From: Thermoplasmata archaeon | Lineage (GTDB): Archaea; Thermoplasmatota; Thermoplasmata; Thermoplasmatales; GCA-001856825 | Reading direction: 5' to 3' | Assembly: GCA_021816725.1 (NCBI GenBank) | Contig: JAKAXD010000008.1 | Span: 1 to 47,866 of the forward strand | Length of the DNA stretch: 47,866 nt | Part shown: one piece after another, positions 7,875 through 16,638 of the stretch | How the letters are laid out: each line of letters opens with the position of its first letter | How positions within the stretch are numbered: the first letter of the stretch is position 1 | Made by a program: the position numbers and the translations under genes | The notes under the pieces: model-generated | Told to the model about the DNA's origin: nothing | The model's input: only the letters and a program-made list of their open reading frames with translations | Database searches by the model: none

Positions 7875-10181
7875 CTATTCGCACTTAGAGTACCCACACG
7901 TTTTACATGTGAGACAGCCATTTTCCATAGCAAGAGTGTCGTTGTTACATCTTGGACAGGTTGAAAAAGACTTTTCCTTCTTCTCCTCTGTCTTTAATGC
8001 TGTCACAAGAAAGTCGCCGGCCAGTGTGGATTGCGGGGGCTCTCCCTTCATTGCAATTTCAATTGCCTTGGCTACACCATCTGGTACTGAAGTAATCTTG
8101 GCTCCACCCACAAATGTGGTTGTCTTTCCTTTTATGCCCGTGAGTGCTCTGACTACCTTTGCAATGTCGCCTCCCTGCTGCAGGTATAGGGATAGCAATC
8201 TCCCTATTGCCTCAGAGTATGCCTTTTCTTCCGATCCGGACTTGCCGACGTTCACGAATATCTCAACCGGCCGACCTGATTCATCAAAATTTATGGTTGT
8301 GTATAATTTTCCTGTTTCCAGTAACGGAAAGACAATCGTCCTCCCCGTGAGTATTGTTGATCGCTCAAATTCTCTGTTCTCCTTCTTCCTTGCTGCCTCC
8401 TTTGTAAGCAAAATGCCCTCTCTTGATCCTTCCCTGTATACCGTCACTCCCTTGCAACCAGCCTTCCACGCATCAAAGTAAATCTTACCTACTTCTTCTG
8501 TCGTTACAGAGGAATCAAGGTTCACCGTGGATGAAATGGAGTGGTCTACATATTTTTGAATTGTTGCCTGTAATTTTATTCTGAACATCGGATCTATCTT
8601 ATGAGCCTCCACAAAATATTCCGGAAGGTCCTTTTCCTCCTTCACCCCATAAAGTTCCATGTATTCCCTTACCAACGGATGGTAGACCTTGAACGTCTGC
8701 TTTGAGAGTGATTCACTTCTTCTGGTATAAGAGAAAGCAAAAACAGGTTCTATCCCGCTTGAAGTCCCTGCAAGGGCAGATCCGCTCCCCACTGGTGGAA
8801 CTGTAATGAGTGCAACGTTTCGCAACCCGTTTTTCTTTATCTTTTCTATGAGTTCTGGACCAAGTCTTGAAATGAATGGAGACTTCAAATGCTTTTCAAG
8901 GTCGAACGCAGGGAATGTACCTTTTTCTGCCGCGATAGAAGTGCTCTCATCGTATATCATCTTCATTATTTTCTCAAACATGGAATCCACAAACCTTATG
9001 GATTCTGAAGTATCGTACTTGATCTTCAGCTTTATGAGCATATCTCCTAGGCCCGTAAAACCAACACCTATTCTCCTACTCTTCCCGGCTTCATCCGTTT
9101 GTGGCTTCAGGGGATGCTTGAACATGTTATAATCAACCACATCGTCCAAGAAGCGAACTGTGTACCTTACAGCTTTTTCAAGACCGTCCCAATCGACCTC
9201 TGCGTTTTCAAATGGGTTCTTTACGAACACCGCAAGGTTTACGTTCCCCAGATTGCAGGCTCCGTAGGCTTCCAGAGGTATCTCCGAACAAGGATTCGTG
9301 GTGAGTATTTCCATCCCGTTGTATTCAGACGTGCTCTCCTTCTTCATTGTGTCCCAGAAAATGAGCCCGGGTTCTGCCCAGTTTCTTGCTGATTCTATAA
9401 GTTCGTTCCACAACTCTCTTGCCCGAACAACTTTTTCAATTCTCTTTACCTTGCTGCTTTCATAACTAAGTACGAAATCGTCGTCGTCTTCCACCCTCTT
9501 CATGAATTCGTCGGTGATTTTTACAGAAATGTTTGCATAACGAACGCGGTTCAAGTCCCTCTTTATTCTTATGAAGTCGAGTATATCTGGATGATCGACT
9601 CTTATTGTGATCATCAGGGCGCCACGTCTTCCAGACTGACCTATCGTTCCAGTGGTTTCAGACATTATATTCATGAAAGACACACTTCCTGTAGATTTCA
9701 GAGCTGCGTTATTCACAGGAGCTCCCCTTGGCCTCAGAATGCTGATATCAGTGCCCACCCCTCCGCCTAGAGAGTAGGTTCTTGCTGCTTCCTTTGTCCA
9801 CTCGAATATTGATTCCAGGGAATCGTCCCTTATAGGAATAACATAGCAGTTGTTCAGCGTGACTCTTCTCTTAAACTTCTCCTGTCCAGCGCCAAACAAA
9901 ATTCTTCCTCCAGGAACCATCCTGAAGTTTTCCAATAACCAATAGAATTTGTTTTCCCATTCTGCCTTCAGGGACTCGCTTTCTACAGAAGAGATCTCTC
10001 TGGCGACCCTCCTCCACATTTCTTCCGGGACCTTTTCTAGGAGTACACCATCATTGTCTTTTATTGCGTATTTGTCAATGAATACGCGTGCCCTAAGCTC
10101 ATCGTTGTTAAACCTGACCAGAGTCTCTGCCGGAACTTCGCCCGCAATATCTTCTAAAAATTCGTCTCCTTCTGCACTCAT
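7875..10181 (-). CDS. nrdJ: Adenosylcobalamin-dependent (class II) ribonucleotide reductase
   Basis: Reduces ribonucleotides to deoxyribonucleotides using an adenosylcobalamin-derived radical, so it works with or without oxygen. The 768-residue protein has the first redox cysteine in LNNCYVIP (Cys112), the catalytic NPCSE motif (Asn296, Cys298, Glu300) followed by GACNLGNVNL, and PPVGSGSALAGTSSG further on. The C-terminus carries a cysteine-rich element, CPRC plus CLTCKTCG, which combines a zinc-ribbon-like fold and possible redox cysteines. I see no N-terminal ATP cone. It is divergent from a small regulator across a 255-nt AT-rich spacer. It implies a need for cobalamin. Confidence 0.95.
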   Translation of the reverse strand: MSAEGDEFLEDIAGEVPAETLVRFNNDELRARVFIDKYAIKDNDGVLLEKVPEEMWRRVAREISSVESESLKAEWENKFYWLLENFRMVPGGRILFGAGQEKFKRRVTLNNCYVIPIRDDSLESIFEWTKEAARTYSLGGGVGTDISILRPRGAPVNNAALKSTGSVSFMNIMSETTGTIGQSGRRGALMITIRVDHPDILDFIRIKRDLNRVRYANISVKITDEFMKRVEDDDDFVLSYESSKVKRIEKVVRARELWNELIESARNWAEPGLIFWDTMKKESTSEYNGMEILTTNPCSEIPLEAYGACNLGNVNLAVFVKNPFENAEVDWDGLEKAVRYTVRFLDDVVDYNMFKHPLKPQTDEAGKSRRIGVGFTGLGDMLIKLKIKYDTSESIRFVDSMFEKIMKMIYDESTSIAAEKGTFPAFDLEKHLKSPFISRLGPELIEKIKKNGLRNVALITVPPVGSGSALAGTSSGIEPVFAFSYTRRSESLSKQTFKVYHPLVREYMELYGVKEEKDLPEYFVEAHKIDPMFRIKLQATIQKYVDHSISSTVNLDSSVTTEEVGKIYFDAWKAGCKGVTVYREGSREGILLTKEAARKKENREFERSTILTGRTIVFPLLETGKLYTTINFDESGRPVEIFVNVGKSGSEEKAYSEAIGRLLSLYLQQGGDIAKVVRALTGIKGKTTTFVGGAKITSVPDGVAKAIEIAMKGEPPQSTLAGDFLVTALKTEEKKEKSFSTCPRCNNDTLAMENGCLTCKTCGYSKCE

Positions 10182-10436
10182 TCAAATCACTGTATTTCCT
10201 AGCTAATCTTAGTCATACTAAAACGTTTTTGTGAATAAGTCTTTATCCAATGGTGAAGAGGTTTTATCAATAGCTATTATTATATTACTAGGTAAATGAC
10301 CTATGTATTAGATGCAATTTGTCAAGTTTGAGTTCTAGCACGAGTCTGGCGTGCAGGTATCCACAAACAAAAATAGATAAATTGTTAAAAAATAAACTTA
10401 ATAAATTTGATAAAATATAAATATGGAATTTTTATA
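10182..10436. promoter_or_regulatory. Divergent nrdJ / regulator promoter region
   Basis: This 255-nt spacer is very AT-rich, especially 10370-10430. On the plus strand AAATATAAATA around 10413-10423 lies about 20-25 nt before the ATG at 10437 and is a likely TATA box for a leaderless message. Bases 10289-10303 form an inverted repeat TAGGT-N5-ACCTA that could be an operator. I do not recognise a cobalamin riboswitch here. Confidence 0.5.
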
Positions 10437-10808
10437 ATGACTCGTATGATGGACGGATTTACCGCTGAGGACGAGAAGCTAGCTGGACTACTGATCCAGA
10501 TGGGTGTGCCTAGAAACGTTTCAAAGGCTCTTGTCTATATGAAGGGACGACAAGAAACCACCTCGGTAGAGATCGAAAAGAACGCGAACCTCAGGCAGCC
10601 AGAAGTATCTATTGCAATGAGAATCCTGAAGGAACACGGCTGGATTATGAAGAGGGACATTAAGAAAGAAGGAAAAGGTAGACCCGTTCACGGATATAGA
10701 CTCGCAAAGCCATTTAACGAAATAGTCAAGGAATTAGAGGAAGAACAGAGGAAGAAAATCACAGACATGCAGAACGTGCTAGGGCAGATACAAAACCTGG
10801 TTTTATAA
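10437..10808 (+). CDS. Winged-helix transcriptional regulator (COG3355-like)
   Basis: The 123-residue product has a winged-helix DNA-binding domain: GVPRNVSKALVYMKGRQETTSVEIEKNANLRQ, then the recognition helix and wing PEVSIAMRILKEHGWIMKRD and GKGRPVHGYRLAKP, followed by a C-terminal coiled coil (EEEQRKKITDMQNVLGQI) that probably dimerises. It resembles small ArsR/TrmB-like predicted regulators of Euryarchaeota. A TTG at 10407 in frame lies before or inside the TATA box, so the ATG at 10437 is used. Control of the divergent nrdJ gene or of itself is a guess from position. Confidence 0.75.
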   Translation: MTRMMDGFTAEDEKLAGLLIQMGVPRNVSKALVYMKGRQETTSVEIEKNANLRQPEVSIAMRILKEHGWIMKRDIKKEGKGRPVHGYRLAKPFNEIVKELEEEQRKKITDMQNVLGQIQNLVL

Positions 10809-10818
10809 ATCATTTCAA

Positions 10819-11475
10819 TTATTTCAAGACTTTTACTTCTGTCCCATTTGAAACCAATATCGTCTTTTTCCCACCAAGGAAAAGGCCTGTTTCTACTACT
10901 CCCGTGATTTCCTTGATCCGCTTGTTCAGGAACTGAAGATCGACCTTTTCTGTAGGAGTGCAATCACATATCAGGTTTCCATTGTCCGTTATAAAGTCCG
11001 CTCTAAACCGGCACGACATACCAAGCGCTTCTAGATCCTTCTTAGTGGTATCATGACCAAAGTGGATCACCTCTACGGGTATGGGAAATTTATGAGGTAT
11101 CCTTGGCACCACTTTTTCATCAGATATAATGACAATATAGGTCTTAGACTTGTTTTTGACTTTTTTTTCCCTAGTCAGCTGTCCTCCCCCTCCCTTGAGA
11201 ATGTTCAAGTCTGAATCAACTTCATCTGCCCCATCGACTGTTACGTCTATCCAGTCAACAGAGTCTATATCAACTATTTTTATTCCAACCTCCCTTGCGA
11301 GTTTCTCTGACGCCAGAGAAGTTGCCACACCTACGATTTTGTCTTTCACACTGCTGCTTCCAAGGATACTAATAAATTTTGATGCTGTAGTTCCGGAACC
11401 AAGTCCAACGACGTTCCCCTGAGCCAGGAAATTGAGAGCTTCCTTCGCAACTTGTTCCTTCTTGTCCATGATCAT
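10819..11475 (-). CDS. rpiA: Ribose-5-phosphate isomerase A
   Basis: Interconverts ribose 5-phosphate and ribulose 5-phosphate. The 218-residue product has the RpiA signature elements: GLGSGTTASKFI near residue 24, VTVDGADEVD with catalytic Asp residues near 80, LKGGGGQLTREK near 94, and the C-terminal VVETGLF. Length is normal. It converges with the regulator at 10808 (gap 10 nt). In archaea this step feeds pentoses for nucleotides, which fits the nearby ribonucleotide reductase, though that link is only positional. Confidence 0.95.
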   Translation of the reverse strand: MIMDKKEQVAKEALNFLAQGNVVGLGSGTTASKFISILGSSSVKDKIVGVATSLASEKLAREVGIKIVDIDSVDWIDVTVDGADEVDSDLNILKGGGGQLTREKKVKNKSKTYIVIISDEKVVPRIPHKFPIPVEVIHFGHDTTKKDLEALGMSCRFRADFITDNGNLICDCTPTEKVDLQFLNKRIKEITGVVETGLFLGGKKTILVSNGTEVKVLK

Positions 11476-11550
11476 TACCCTTTGCTTTGGATGTTGTAAT
11501 GGTATTATTAGGTTCCTATTTTGTAAGCCTGAATGATGGGAACTTGAGGC

Positions 11551-12414
11551 TCAGTAGCTGGGTATAAACTTTTCATACCCCATCTTTAGTGCCCTGTCGT
11601 CCATATGCGTATATATCTGAGTAGTGCTGATGCTTGCGTGACCCAACAGCAATTGTATAATCCTAAGGTCTGCACCATTTCTGAGAAGGGATGTTGCGAA
11701 TGTGTGCCTGAAGGTGTGTGGGGTCACCTTTTTAGGAATTCCTGACCTCCTTACGATATTCCTCACAACCCTTTCAACAGTTACAGGAGAGATCCTCTTG
11801 CTCTTTGATGTAGGGAACAGGAAATCGCTCTTCCCCCTCGAGTCTTTCATTTCAGTTATGTAAAGCCTCAGATCTGATACTACCTTTTCACTGAATACTA
11901 CAAGCCTGTCCTTATCCCCCTTTCCGTTCCTTATTTTCAACGTCTTGCTGTTGATATCTATGTCCTGGACCCTTATGGAACATAGCTCCGAAACTCTTAT
12001 GCCGGTGTAAACAAGCAATTTCACAATGAGGCGCTCCTTCAAGCTCTTGCAGCTAGAAATGATGGCGGATACCTCATCGCTCATAAGGTAATTTGGCACC
12101 TTCTGCGGTCTCTTGGGGGCATTCAGATGCCCAATATTATCTAAGCCAATGAAGTTAATGAAAGACTGGAGTGCACGGATGTAAAGGTAAATTGAGGATT
12201 TGGAATACCCCTTCTCTATTGCGAGATATTCCTTGAAGGCTTCGATATTTTCGGGGGTTATTCCATCCTTGTTGAATTCTATGAAATTAAGGAACTGTTC
12301 TACTATGTAACCATACATCTTCACGGTATTCCTGCTCTTCCCGTTGGCATATAACCTATTCCTGAAGTTGTCTGTCACGTTGCTGTTCAATTTTTCAGAC
12401 ATTATTTCACTCAT
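11551..12414 (-). CDS. xerA: Tyrosine recombinase XerA
   Basis: Archaeal Xer recombinase that resolves chromosome dimers at dif. The 287-residue protein has an N-terminal SAM-like core-binding domain (residues 10-95) and a catalytic domain with all expected residues: Arg140 (TGIRVSEL), Lys165 (GKGDKDR), His233 and Arg236 (HTFRHTFA), His259 (LLGHAS) and the nucleophile Tyr268 (TQIYTH). Size and a short tail match chromosomal XerA rather than an element integrase, and no att-like repeats or phage genes flank it. A TATA-like TCTTATATTTG sits about 28 nt before the ATG. I could not identify a dif site. Confidence 0.93.
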   Translation of the reverse strand: MSEIMSEKLNSNVTDNFRNRLYANGKSRNTVKMYGYIVEQFLNFIEFNKDGITPENIEAFKEYLAIEKGYSKSSIYLYIRALQSFINFIGLDNIGHLNAPKRPQKVPNYLMSDEVSAIISSCKSLKERLIVKLLVYTGIRVSELCSIRVQDIDINSKTLKIRNGKGDKDRLVVFSEKVVSDLRLYITEMKDSRGKSDFLFPTSKSKRISPVTVERVVRNIVRRSGIPKKVTPHTFRHTFATSLLRNGADLRIIQLLLGHASISTTQIYTHMDDRALKMGYEKFIPSY

Positions 12415-12505
12415 TCTTTAATATATACATAAGACAAATATAAGACTTTTGTCAGATTTTGCCTGCGAGAGAAGATTAATTTTCAACATATCATAACGGA
12501 AGCAG

Positions 12506-13639
12506 ATGAATCTCGGAGTTACTGATAAAGAGAAATTGAAAGATGTCGAGGATTTTGCAACTTCAAAAGTCAGGAAGAGAGCGTCGGAAGTGGATGAAAC
12601 CTCCTCCTTCCCAGTAGATCTTGTCAAGGAGATGGGCGAAATAGGCGTTTTTGCAATTTATATCCCGCGTGAATATGGCGGTTTAGGGCTTTCCCTGGGA
12701 ACACTCATGGAAAGCATCAGGATAATCTCGAGGGAATGCGCATCCACATCACTTATACCTGACGTCACAGTTTCCCTGTTCGGTGAACCTATACTGAAAT
12801 ATGGAAATGAGGAACTGAAGAGGAAGTACCTCTCCAGAGTTGCGAAGGGAACGATAGGCGCACTTGCAATAACGGAACCGGGCGCTGGGTCCGACGCTGC
12901 GGCCATAAAGACGACTGCAACCAGGAAGGGCAACGGTTTCATAATAAACGGCGGAAAGACTTTCATAACAAATGGAGCAGAAGCTGAGTTCTTCCTTGCA
13001 TCTGCGGTTACAGACAAGGAGAAGAGGCATCACGGAATTACGCTCTTTGCTCTGGACAAGGAGATGAGCGGTCTTTCCATCGGAAAGGAGTTCAAGAAGA
13101 TGGGGATAAGGGGAACAAGCACCACTGAGGTCTTGCTTGACAATGTGGAAGTTGGGGAGGAACAAATAGTGGGTGGATTCAACGAGGGATTCAAGATTGA
13201 GATGGATACGCTGAATGTGGGGAGGATTGGCATTGCCTCTCAGGCAATAGGCATTTCTGAAGGTGCTATAGGGGACGTTATAAGATTCCAGGAGCAGCAC
13301 AAGGGGGCTCAGAGGGAGGGGATGTCTTTCAGGCTTGCGGACATGGTCAATCTCCTGCACTCTTCCGTGGCTAAATATTACGAATCAGTTGAATATGCCG
13401 GGGCGGGAAGGGATCCGACGCTCCTGAGTTCACTCTCAAAACTTCAAGCAGGTGATGCTGCGGTGAAGATTACTGAGGAGGCTGTAGGACTGCTAGGGTA
13501 CCATGCCTTTAGAGATGAATTCCCGACGGAAAGGAGATTCAGGGAAGCAAAGATTACCCAGATATATGAAGGAACCAATGAAATCCAGAGGGTAATAATA
13601 TCGCGGGAGATACTGAAAAAGGGTGGAACGGACTTTTAG
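12506..13639 (+). CDS. Acyl-CoA dehydrogenase
   Basis: FAD enzyme that introduces the alpha-beta double bond into acyl-CoA. The 377-residue product has the usual three domains with the signatures ALAITEPGAGSDAA (near residue 128) and QIYEGTNEIQR, where Glu355 is the likely catalytic base. The AT-rich AGATTAATTTTC lies about 25 nt before the ATG, suggesting a leaderless message. It shares a promoter region with xerA and its stop overlaps that of the convergent metallo-hydrolase by 4 nt. The acyl chain preference cannot be read from the sequence. Confidence 0.93.
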   Translation: MNLGVTDKEKLKDVEDFATSKVRKRASEVDETSSFPVDLVKEMGEIGVFAIYIPREYGGLGLSLGTLMESIRIISRECASTSLIPDVTVSLFGEPILKYGNEELKRKYLSRVAKGTIGALAITEPGAGSDAAAIKTTATRKGNGFIINGGKTFITNGAEAEFFLASAVTDKEKRHHGITLFALDKEMSGLSIGKEFKKMGIRGTSTTEVLLDNVEVGEEQIVGGFNEGFKIEMDTLNVGRIGIASQAIGISEGAIGDVIRFQEQHKGAQREGMSFRLADMVNLLHSSVAKYYESVEYAGAGRDPTLLSSLSKLQAGDAAVKITEEAVGLLGYHAFRDEFPTERRFREAKITQIYEGTNEIQRVIISREILKKGGTDF

Positions 13640-14463
13640 ATTGAGACTGGACCTAGACTGTATTTCTCTATATCCGTGATCTTTGCAGCAGGCATTACGG
13701 GGTCGTGCTCGAAGAAGAGCGTCCATCTTTCCTCAAATGCTCTCTGGAGCAGTTCTATTTTCTTGGAAAATGTATCCATTGGGTACAGGTCGTATGCCAT
13801 TACGTATGCGGGTTTTATGTGAGCTGAAGTGGGGATGAGATCTCCGAAGTAAGTAAACACACTGTTGCCGGTCCTTAAAATAACTATCTGGTGACCTTTT
13901 GTATGCCCACCGGACTTCACGAGTTCTACCCCCGGGAATACTTCTTCGTCCCCATTCAGTAGCTCAAGCTGGCTGTCAAGATTCTCAAAATTGAGGTAGT
14001 TGTAATTTGGTCTAGTCTTCTGGTTAGGCTCCCTTATTTCCTTGAGCGTTTCCTCCTGAATGAAATACCTTGCATTTGGAAAAGTTGGTTCTATTGTTCC
14101 TTGCCTGTTAAACGTTGCCCATCCGGTGTGGTCCAGGTGGCCATGCGTTATGAGTATGTGGGTTACATCTTCCCTGCGTATTCCCTTTTCAGAAAGGTCC
14201 TGCAGGAGCGTCTTTGTACGATTGATCTCATATATCTTTTCTAGCTTGCTGTCGAACTTGTCTCCCATCCCCAGGTCTACCAGTGCAACATTTTTGTCCT
14301 TTCGAATTACAAGGACGTTCGTAGCAAGCGTTATCTTGTTGTTAACATCCGATTTGAAATACTTCTCCCAGACGGGTTTAGGTACAACGCCGAACATGGC
14401 CCCACCGTCCAGTTTGAACGTTCCATCACTTGAAAGCATCAATTCGTATCCGTTTATTTTCAC
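13636..14463 (-). CDS. Metallo-beta-lactamase-fold hydrolase
   Basis: The product has the binuclear metal motif ITHGHLDHTGW (HxHxDH, about residues 107-112), a third histidine in SGGHTKGH and the bridging aspartate in TYFGDLIP, followed by a histidine in FFEHDP. The layout resembles lactonase-type (AttM/AiiA-like) hydrolases, but the substrate is unknown. A TATA box, TTTATATTAA around 14481-14490, places the GTG at 14463 at the expected distance for a leaderless message; a TTG at 14478 would add five residues. It converges with the acyl-CoA dehydrogenase with a 4-nt stop overlap. Confidence 0.8.
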   Translation of the reverse strand: MKINGYELMLSSDGTFKLDGGAMFGVVPKPVWEKYFKSDVNNKITLATNVLVIRKDKNVALVDLGMGDKFDSKLEKIYEINRTKTLLQDLSEKGIRREDVTHILITHGHLDHTGWATFNRQGTIEPTFPNARYFIQEETLKEIREPNQKTRPNYNYLNFENLDSQLELLNGDEEVFPGVELVKSGGHTKGHQIVILRTGNSVFTYFGDLIPTSAHIKPAYVMAYDLYPMDTFSKKIELLQRAFEERWTLFFEHDPVMPAAKITDIEKYSLGPVSI

Positions 14464-14555
14464 TGTTCGTTCATTCAATGTTAATATAAATTAGTTGGCG
14501 TGCAATAATGCCTCAATAAACTACAATTCATCCACGCGTTTCAGGTCCTCTACGC

Positions 14556-15482
14556 CTAAGAGAGGAATTCTAGAATGCCGTCCCTGCCACTCGCCCTTTT
14601 CCCATCCAGTGTTATCCCCCTCTTCCTCCTCTCTATATTGAATATAGGTACCGATTTTCTATGCATCACCCTCTCAAATTCTTCATTCCGTCCCGAATCC
14701 ACGCTCACTATTAGAGAGCCTGAGGAGCTAGCGGAGAATAATCCTGCACCATACTTCTCAACTCCTTTTGCGGATACCTCAAGAAGGTCCTCGGACCTTA
14801 CGTTGAAACCTGATTTTACCAGGTCTGAGATTTCCTCCAGTGCCCTCATCAAGCCCCCCTCCGATATGTCGTGGACATAGTGGACTATTGCTCTGATCTT
14901 GATCAATTCCTTTACGTACCTTTCCACTGATAATTCTGACGCACTGATATCGCTTCCCTCATTACCCCTGTGCTTGAAGAAAGACAGTTCATTTCCGATC
15001 GATCCAATGAAATAATAGGAATCAGCTTCCTCCACCCTTCTGAAACTGAACATTGGTCTCCTGAGCCCTACAAGGGCCATGGTACCGGCGACACCATAGT
15101 CAATGTTACCGTAACTTCCCGTGTGCCCTGATGCTACCTTTATATTCCTTTCCCTCAAGTTATCGAAAATGCCGTCAATATAGTCGTAGAACTCTTCCCC
15201 GGATTTTGATGGTCTTTCGAAGTCTATCATTGCGAATGAAGGCCATGTACCCGATGTCAGGAAGTCATTGAGCGGATACGTGACTGAGAGTAATGCGTTT
15301 TCCTGTATCGTCATATGTTTATAGAATACCATTGGCTCAATCTTGAATACCAAATTTGTCGGTCCACTCTTCAGGAAGGAAAAATCAGACCCAATTACAT
15401 TGCTCCATATGATGGAATCCTTGTTCCTTGTCAGAATCCTCCTTATTTCCTTCAGCCCTACCTTCCCGATATCCACCCCCAA
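14556..15482 (-). CDS. PurM/HypE-like (AIR synthase-related) protein
   Basis: The 308-residue protein looks like the ATP-binding superfamily of PurM, PurL, SelD, ThiL and HypE: VASGHTGSYGNIDYGVAGTMALVG in the middle (HTG and AGTMALVG), and the C-terminal half with VHDISEGGLMRALEEI followed by a GLFSASSSGSLIVSV region. No hydrogenase genes are nearby, and HypE's C-terminal cysteine is absent, so it is not a maturation HypE. Function unknown. The start is uncertain: TTG at 15482 or GTG at 15476 could both serve a leaderless message. It is divergent from the QueG-like gene. Confidence 0.65.
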   Translation of the reverse strand: MGVDIGKVGLKEIRRILTRNKDSIIWSNVIGSDFSFLKSGPTNLVFKIEPMVFYKHMTIQENALLSVTYPLNDFLTSGTWPSFAMIDFERPSKSGEEFYDYIDGIFDNLRERNIKVASGHTGSYGNIDYGVAGTMALVGLRRPMFSFRRVEEADSYYFIGSIGNELSFFKHRGNEGSDISASELSVERYVKELIKIRAIVHYVHDISEGGLMRALEEISDLVKSGFNVRSEDLLEVSAKGVEKYGAGLFSASSSGSLIVSVDSGRNEEFERVMHRKSVPIFNIERRKRGITLDGKRASGRDGILEFLS

Positions 15483-15511
15483 GAATAATCAACTGCAATA
15501 AATAGATAGGT

Positions 15512-15521
15512 AAGATTTAAA
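15512..15521 (+). promoter_or_regulatory. TATA box for the QueG-like gene
   Basis: The plus strand reads AGATTTAAAG, centred 26 nt before the GTG at 15543, the usual spacing for a leaderless archaeal message. The ATG at 15533 is in a different frame that stops after 14 codons, so it is not the start. Confidence 0.5.
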
Positions 15522-15542
15522 GTTCAATTCTCATGGCTCCGG

Positions 15543-16568
15543 GTGCTACTGGACCAGGAAATCTCAGCCCCTTCTGACCTGAGATACTCATCAATTAGGG
15601 TCAAGATAAACAATAAGGGGATTTTTGAATCGTGGCTGAGAATGGGATTTCAGGGGTCAATGTCCTACCTGTCTGCAGAAGATGGGATAAGGAAGCGTGC
15701 TGATCCTTCACTCCTTATGGGTGAGTCCCGGTCAATCATCGTATTCCTGCTCAACTATAAGAAGGAAGTTCCTTCGATGGAGGGTTACGGAAGGATAGCA
15801 AAGTACGCAGTTTTTGAGGATTACCATAGATTCTTTCCCAAGATCATAGAAAAATTCATGGTAGAGAACGGTCTTTTCAGGAACCAGTACAGGACATACG
15901 TTGATACCGGTCCCGTCAGCGAAAGAAGCGTGGCAGCGGGGTCGATCAATGGCTGGATCGGGAAAAATTCAATGTTCATCCATCCAAGTATGGGATCATT
16001 CACATTCCTGGGAATCTCTGTAACTGATATCGCACTGGATTCTCCCCACGTCCCCCAGGCAGATCTTTGTGGTAGCTGCACTAGGTGCATTGAAAGTTGT
16101 CCCACGGGTGCAATAAACTCTGATAGGACAATTAATTCAAATCTATGCATTTCGTACCAAACAATAGAGAATAGGGGAGTCATCCCTCCTGGCATATCCT
16201 ATCATATGGGAGACATGATTTTTGGGTGTGATATTTGCAACGATGTCTGTCCCTGGAACATAAGGGGGAAGGAATCGACTGTACTAGAGGTGAAGCGGGA
16301 TTTGTTTTCAAACAAGCTAAAACTCGAGGACCTAGCATTCATGGACAAGGAAACATTTGATGAGAATTACAGCAAGAGTACAGTTAAAAGGGCGACATAT
16401 CAAGGACTTTCAAGAAATGCAACTATTGCGCTTTACAATTCGAGCAGGGAGGAACTTGTAAGAGAAGTTTCAAAACAATTTTCAGACGTTAGGGGGAAGC
16501 AGGCGGCTGTGTTGCTTGAATCTGGATACAATGTCAAATCCCAAACGACGGACAGGCAGTTTCACTGA
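15543..16568 (+). CDS. QueG-like cobalamin-dependent Fe-S reductase
   Basis: Homologue of epoxyqueuosine reductase. In bacteria QueG makes the last step of queuosine synthesis on tRNA with cobalamin and two 4Fe-4S clusters. The 341-residue product has the cobalamin-domain signature YVDTGPVSERSVAAG with the catalytic Asp121 and GWIGKNSMFI, then CGSCTRCIESCPTGA (Cys176, 179, 182, 186), Cys202, and CDICNDVCPWN (Cys229, 232, 236). The N-terminus is about 20-30 residues shorter than in bacterial QueG. The GTG start is leaderless by its TATA box. The true substrate in an archaeon is uncertain. Confidence 0.85.
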   Translation: MLLDQEISAPSDLRYSSIRVKINNKGIFESWLRMGFQGSMSYLSAEDGIRKRADPSLLMGESRSIIVFLLNYKKEVPSMEGYGRIAKYAVFEDYHRFFPKIIEKFMVENGLFRNQYRTYVDTGPVSERSVAAGSINGWIGKNSMFIHPSMGSFTFLGISVTDIALDSPHVPQADLCGSCTRCIESCPTGAINSDRTINSNLCISYQTIENRGVIPPGISYHMGDMIFGCDICNDVCPWNIRGKESTVLEVKRDLFSNKLKLEDLAFMDKETFDENYSKSTVKRATYQGLSRNATIALYNSSREELVREVSKQFSDVRGKQAAVLLESGYNVKSQTTDRQFH

Positions 16569-16638
16569 AGTTTCAAATTCAGGCACAACGCTGTAACTGC
16601 TACCCGCAAATAGATATATGAATTTACGTTGCTGACTT

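Noticed and set aside
7807..8481. Plus-strand frame of 224 codons opposite the end of nrdJ
   Set aside because: It crosses the nrdJ C-terminus and its terminator, with no coding character of its own.
10182..10436. Cobalamin riboswitch upstream of nrdJ
   Set aside because: The region is short, AT-rich and lacks the conserved B12-box elements; such riboswitches are also not expected in archaea.
11551..12414. XerA as the integrase of a mobile element
   Set aside because: Length, motif layout and short tail fit chromosomal XerA, and there are no flanking repeats, tRNA gene or phage genes.
14556..15482. Hydrogenase maturation HypE or thiamine-phosphate kinase ThiL
   Set aside because: No hydrogenase genes nearby, no C-terminal cysteine of HypE and no clear ThiL motifs; only the superfamily fold can be supported.
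15533..15577. ATG start for the QueG-like gene
   Set aside because: The ATG at 15533 is out of frame and stops after 14 codons.
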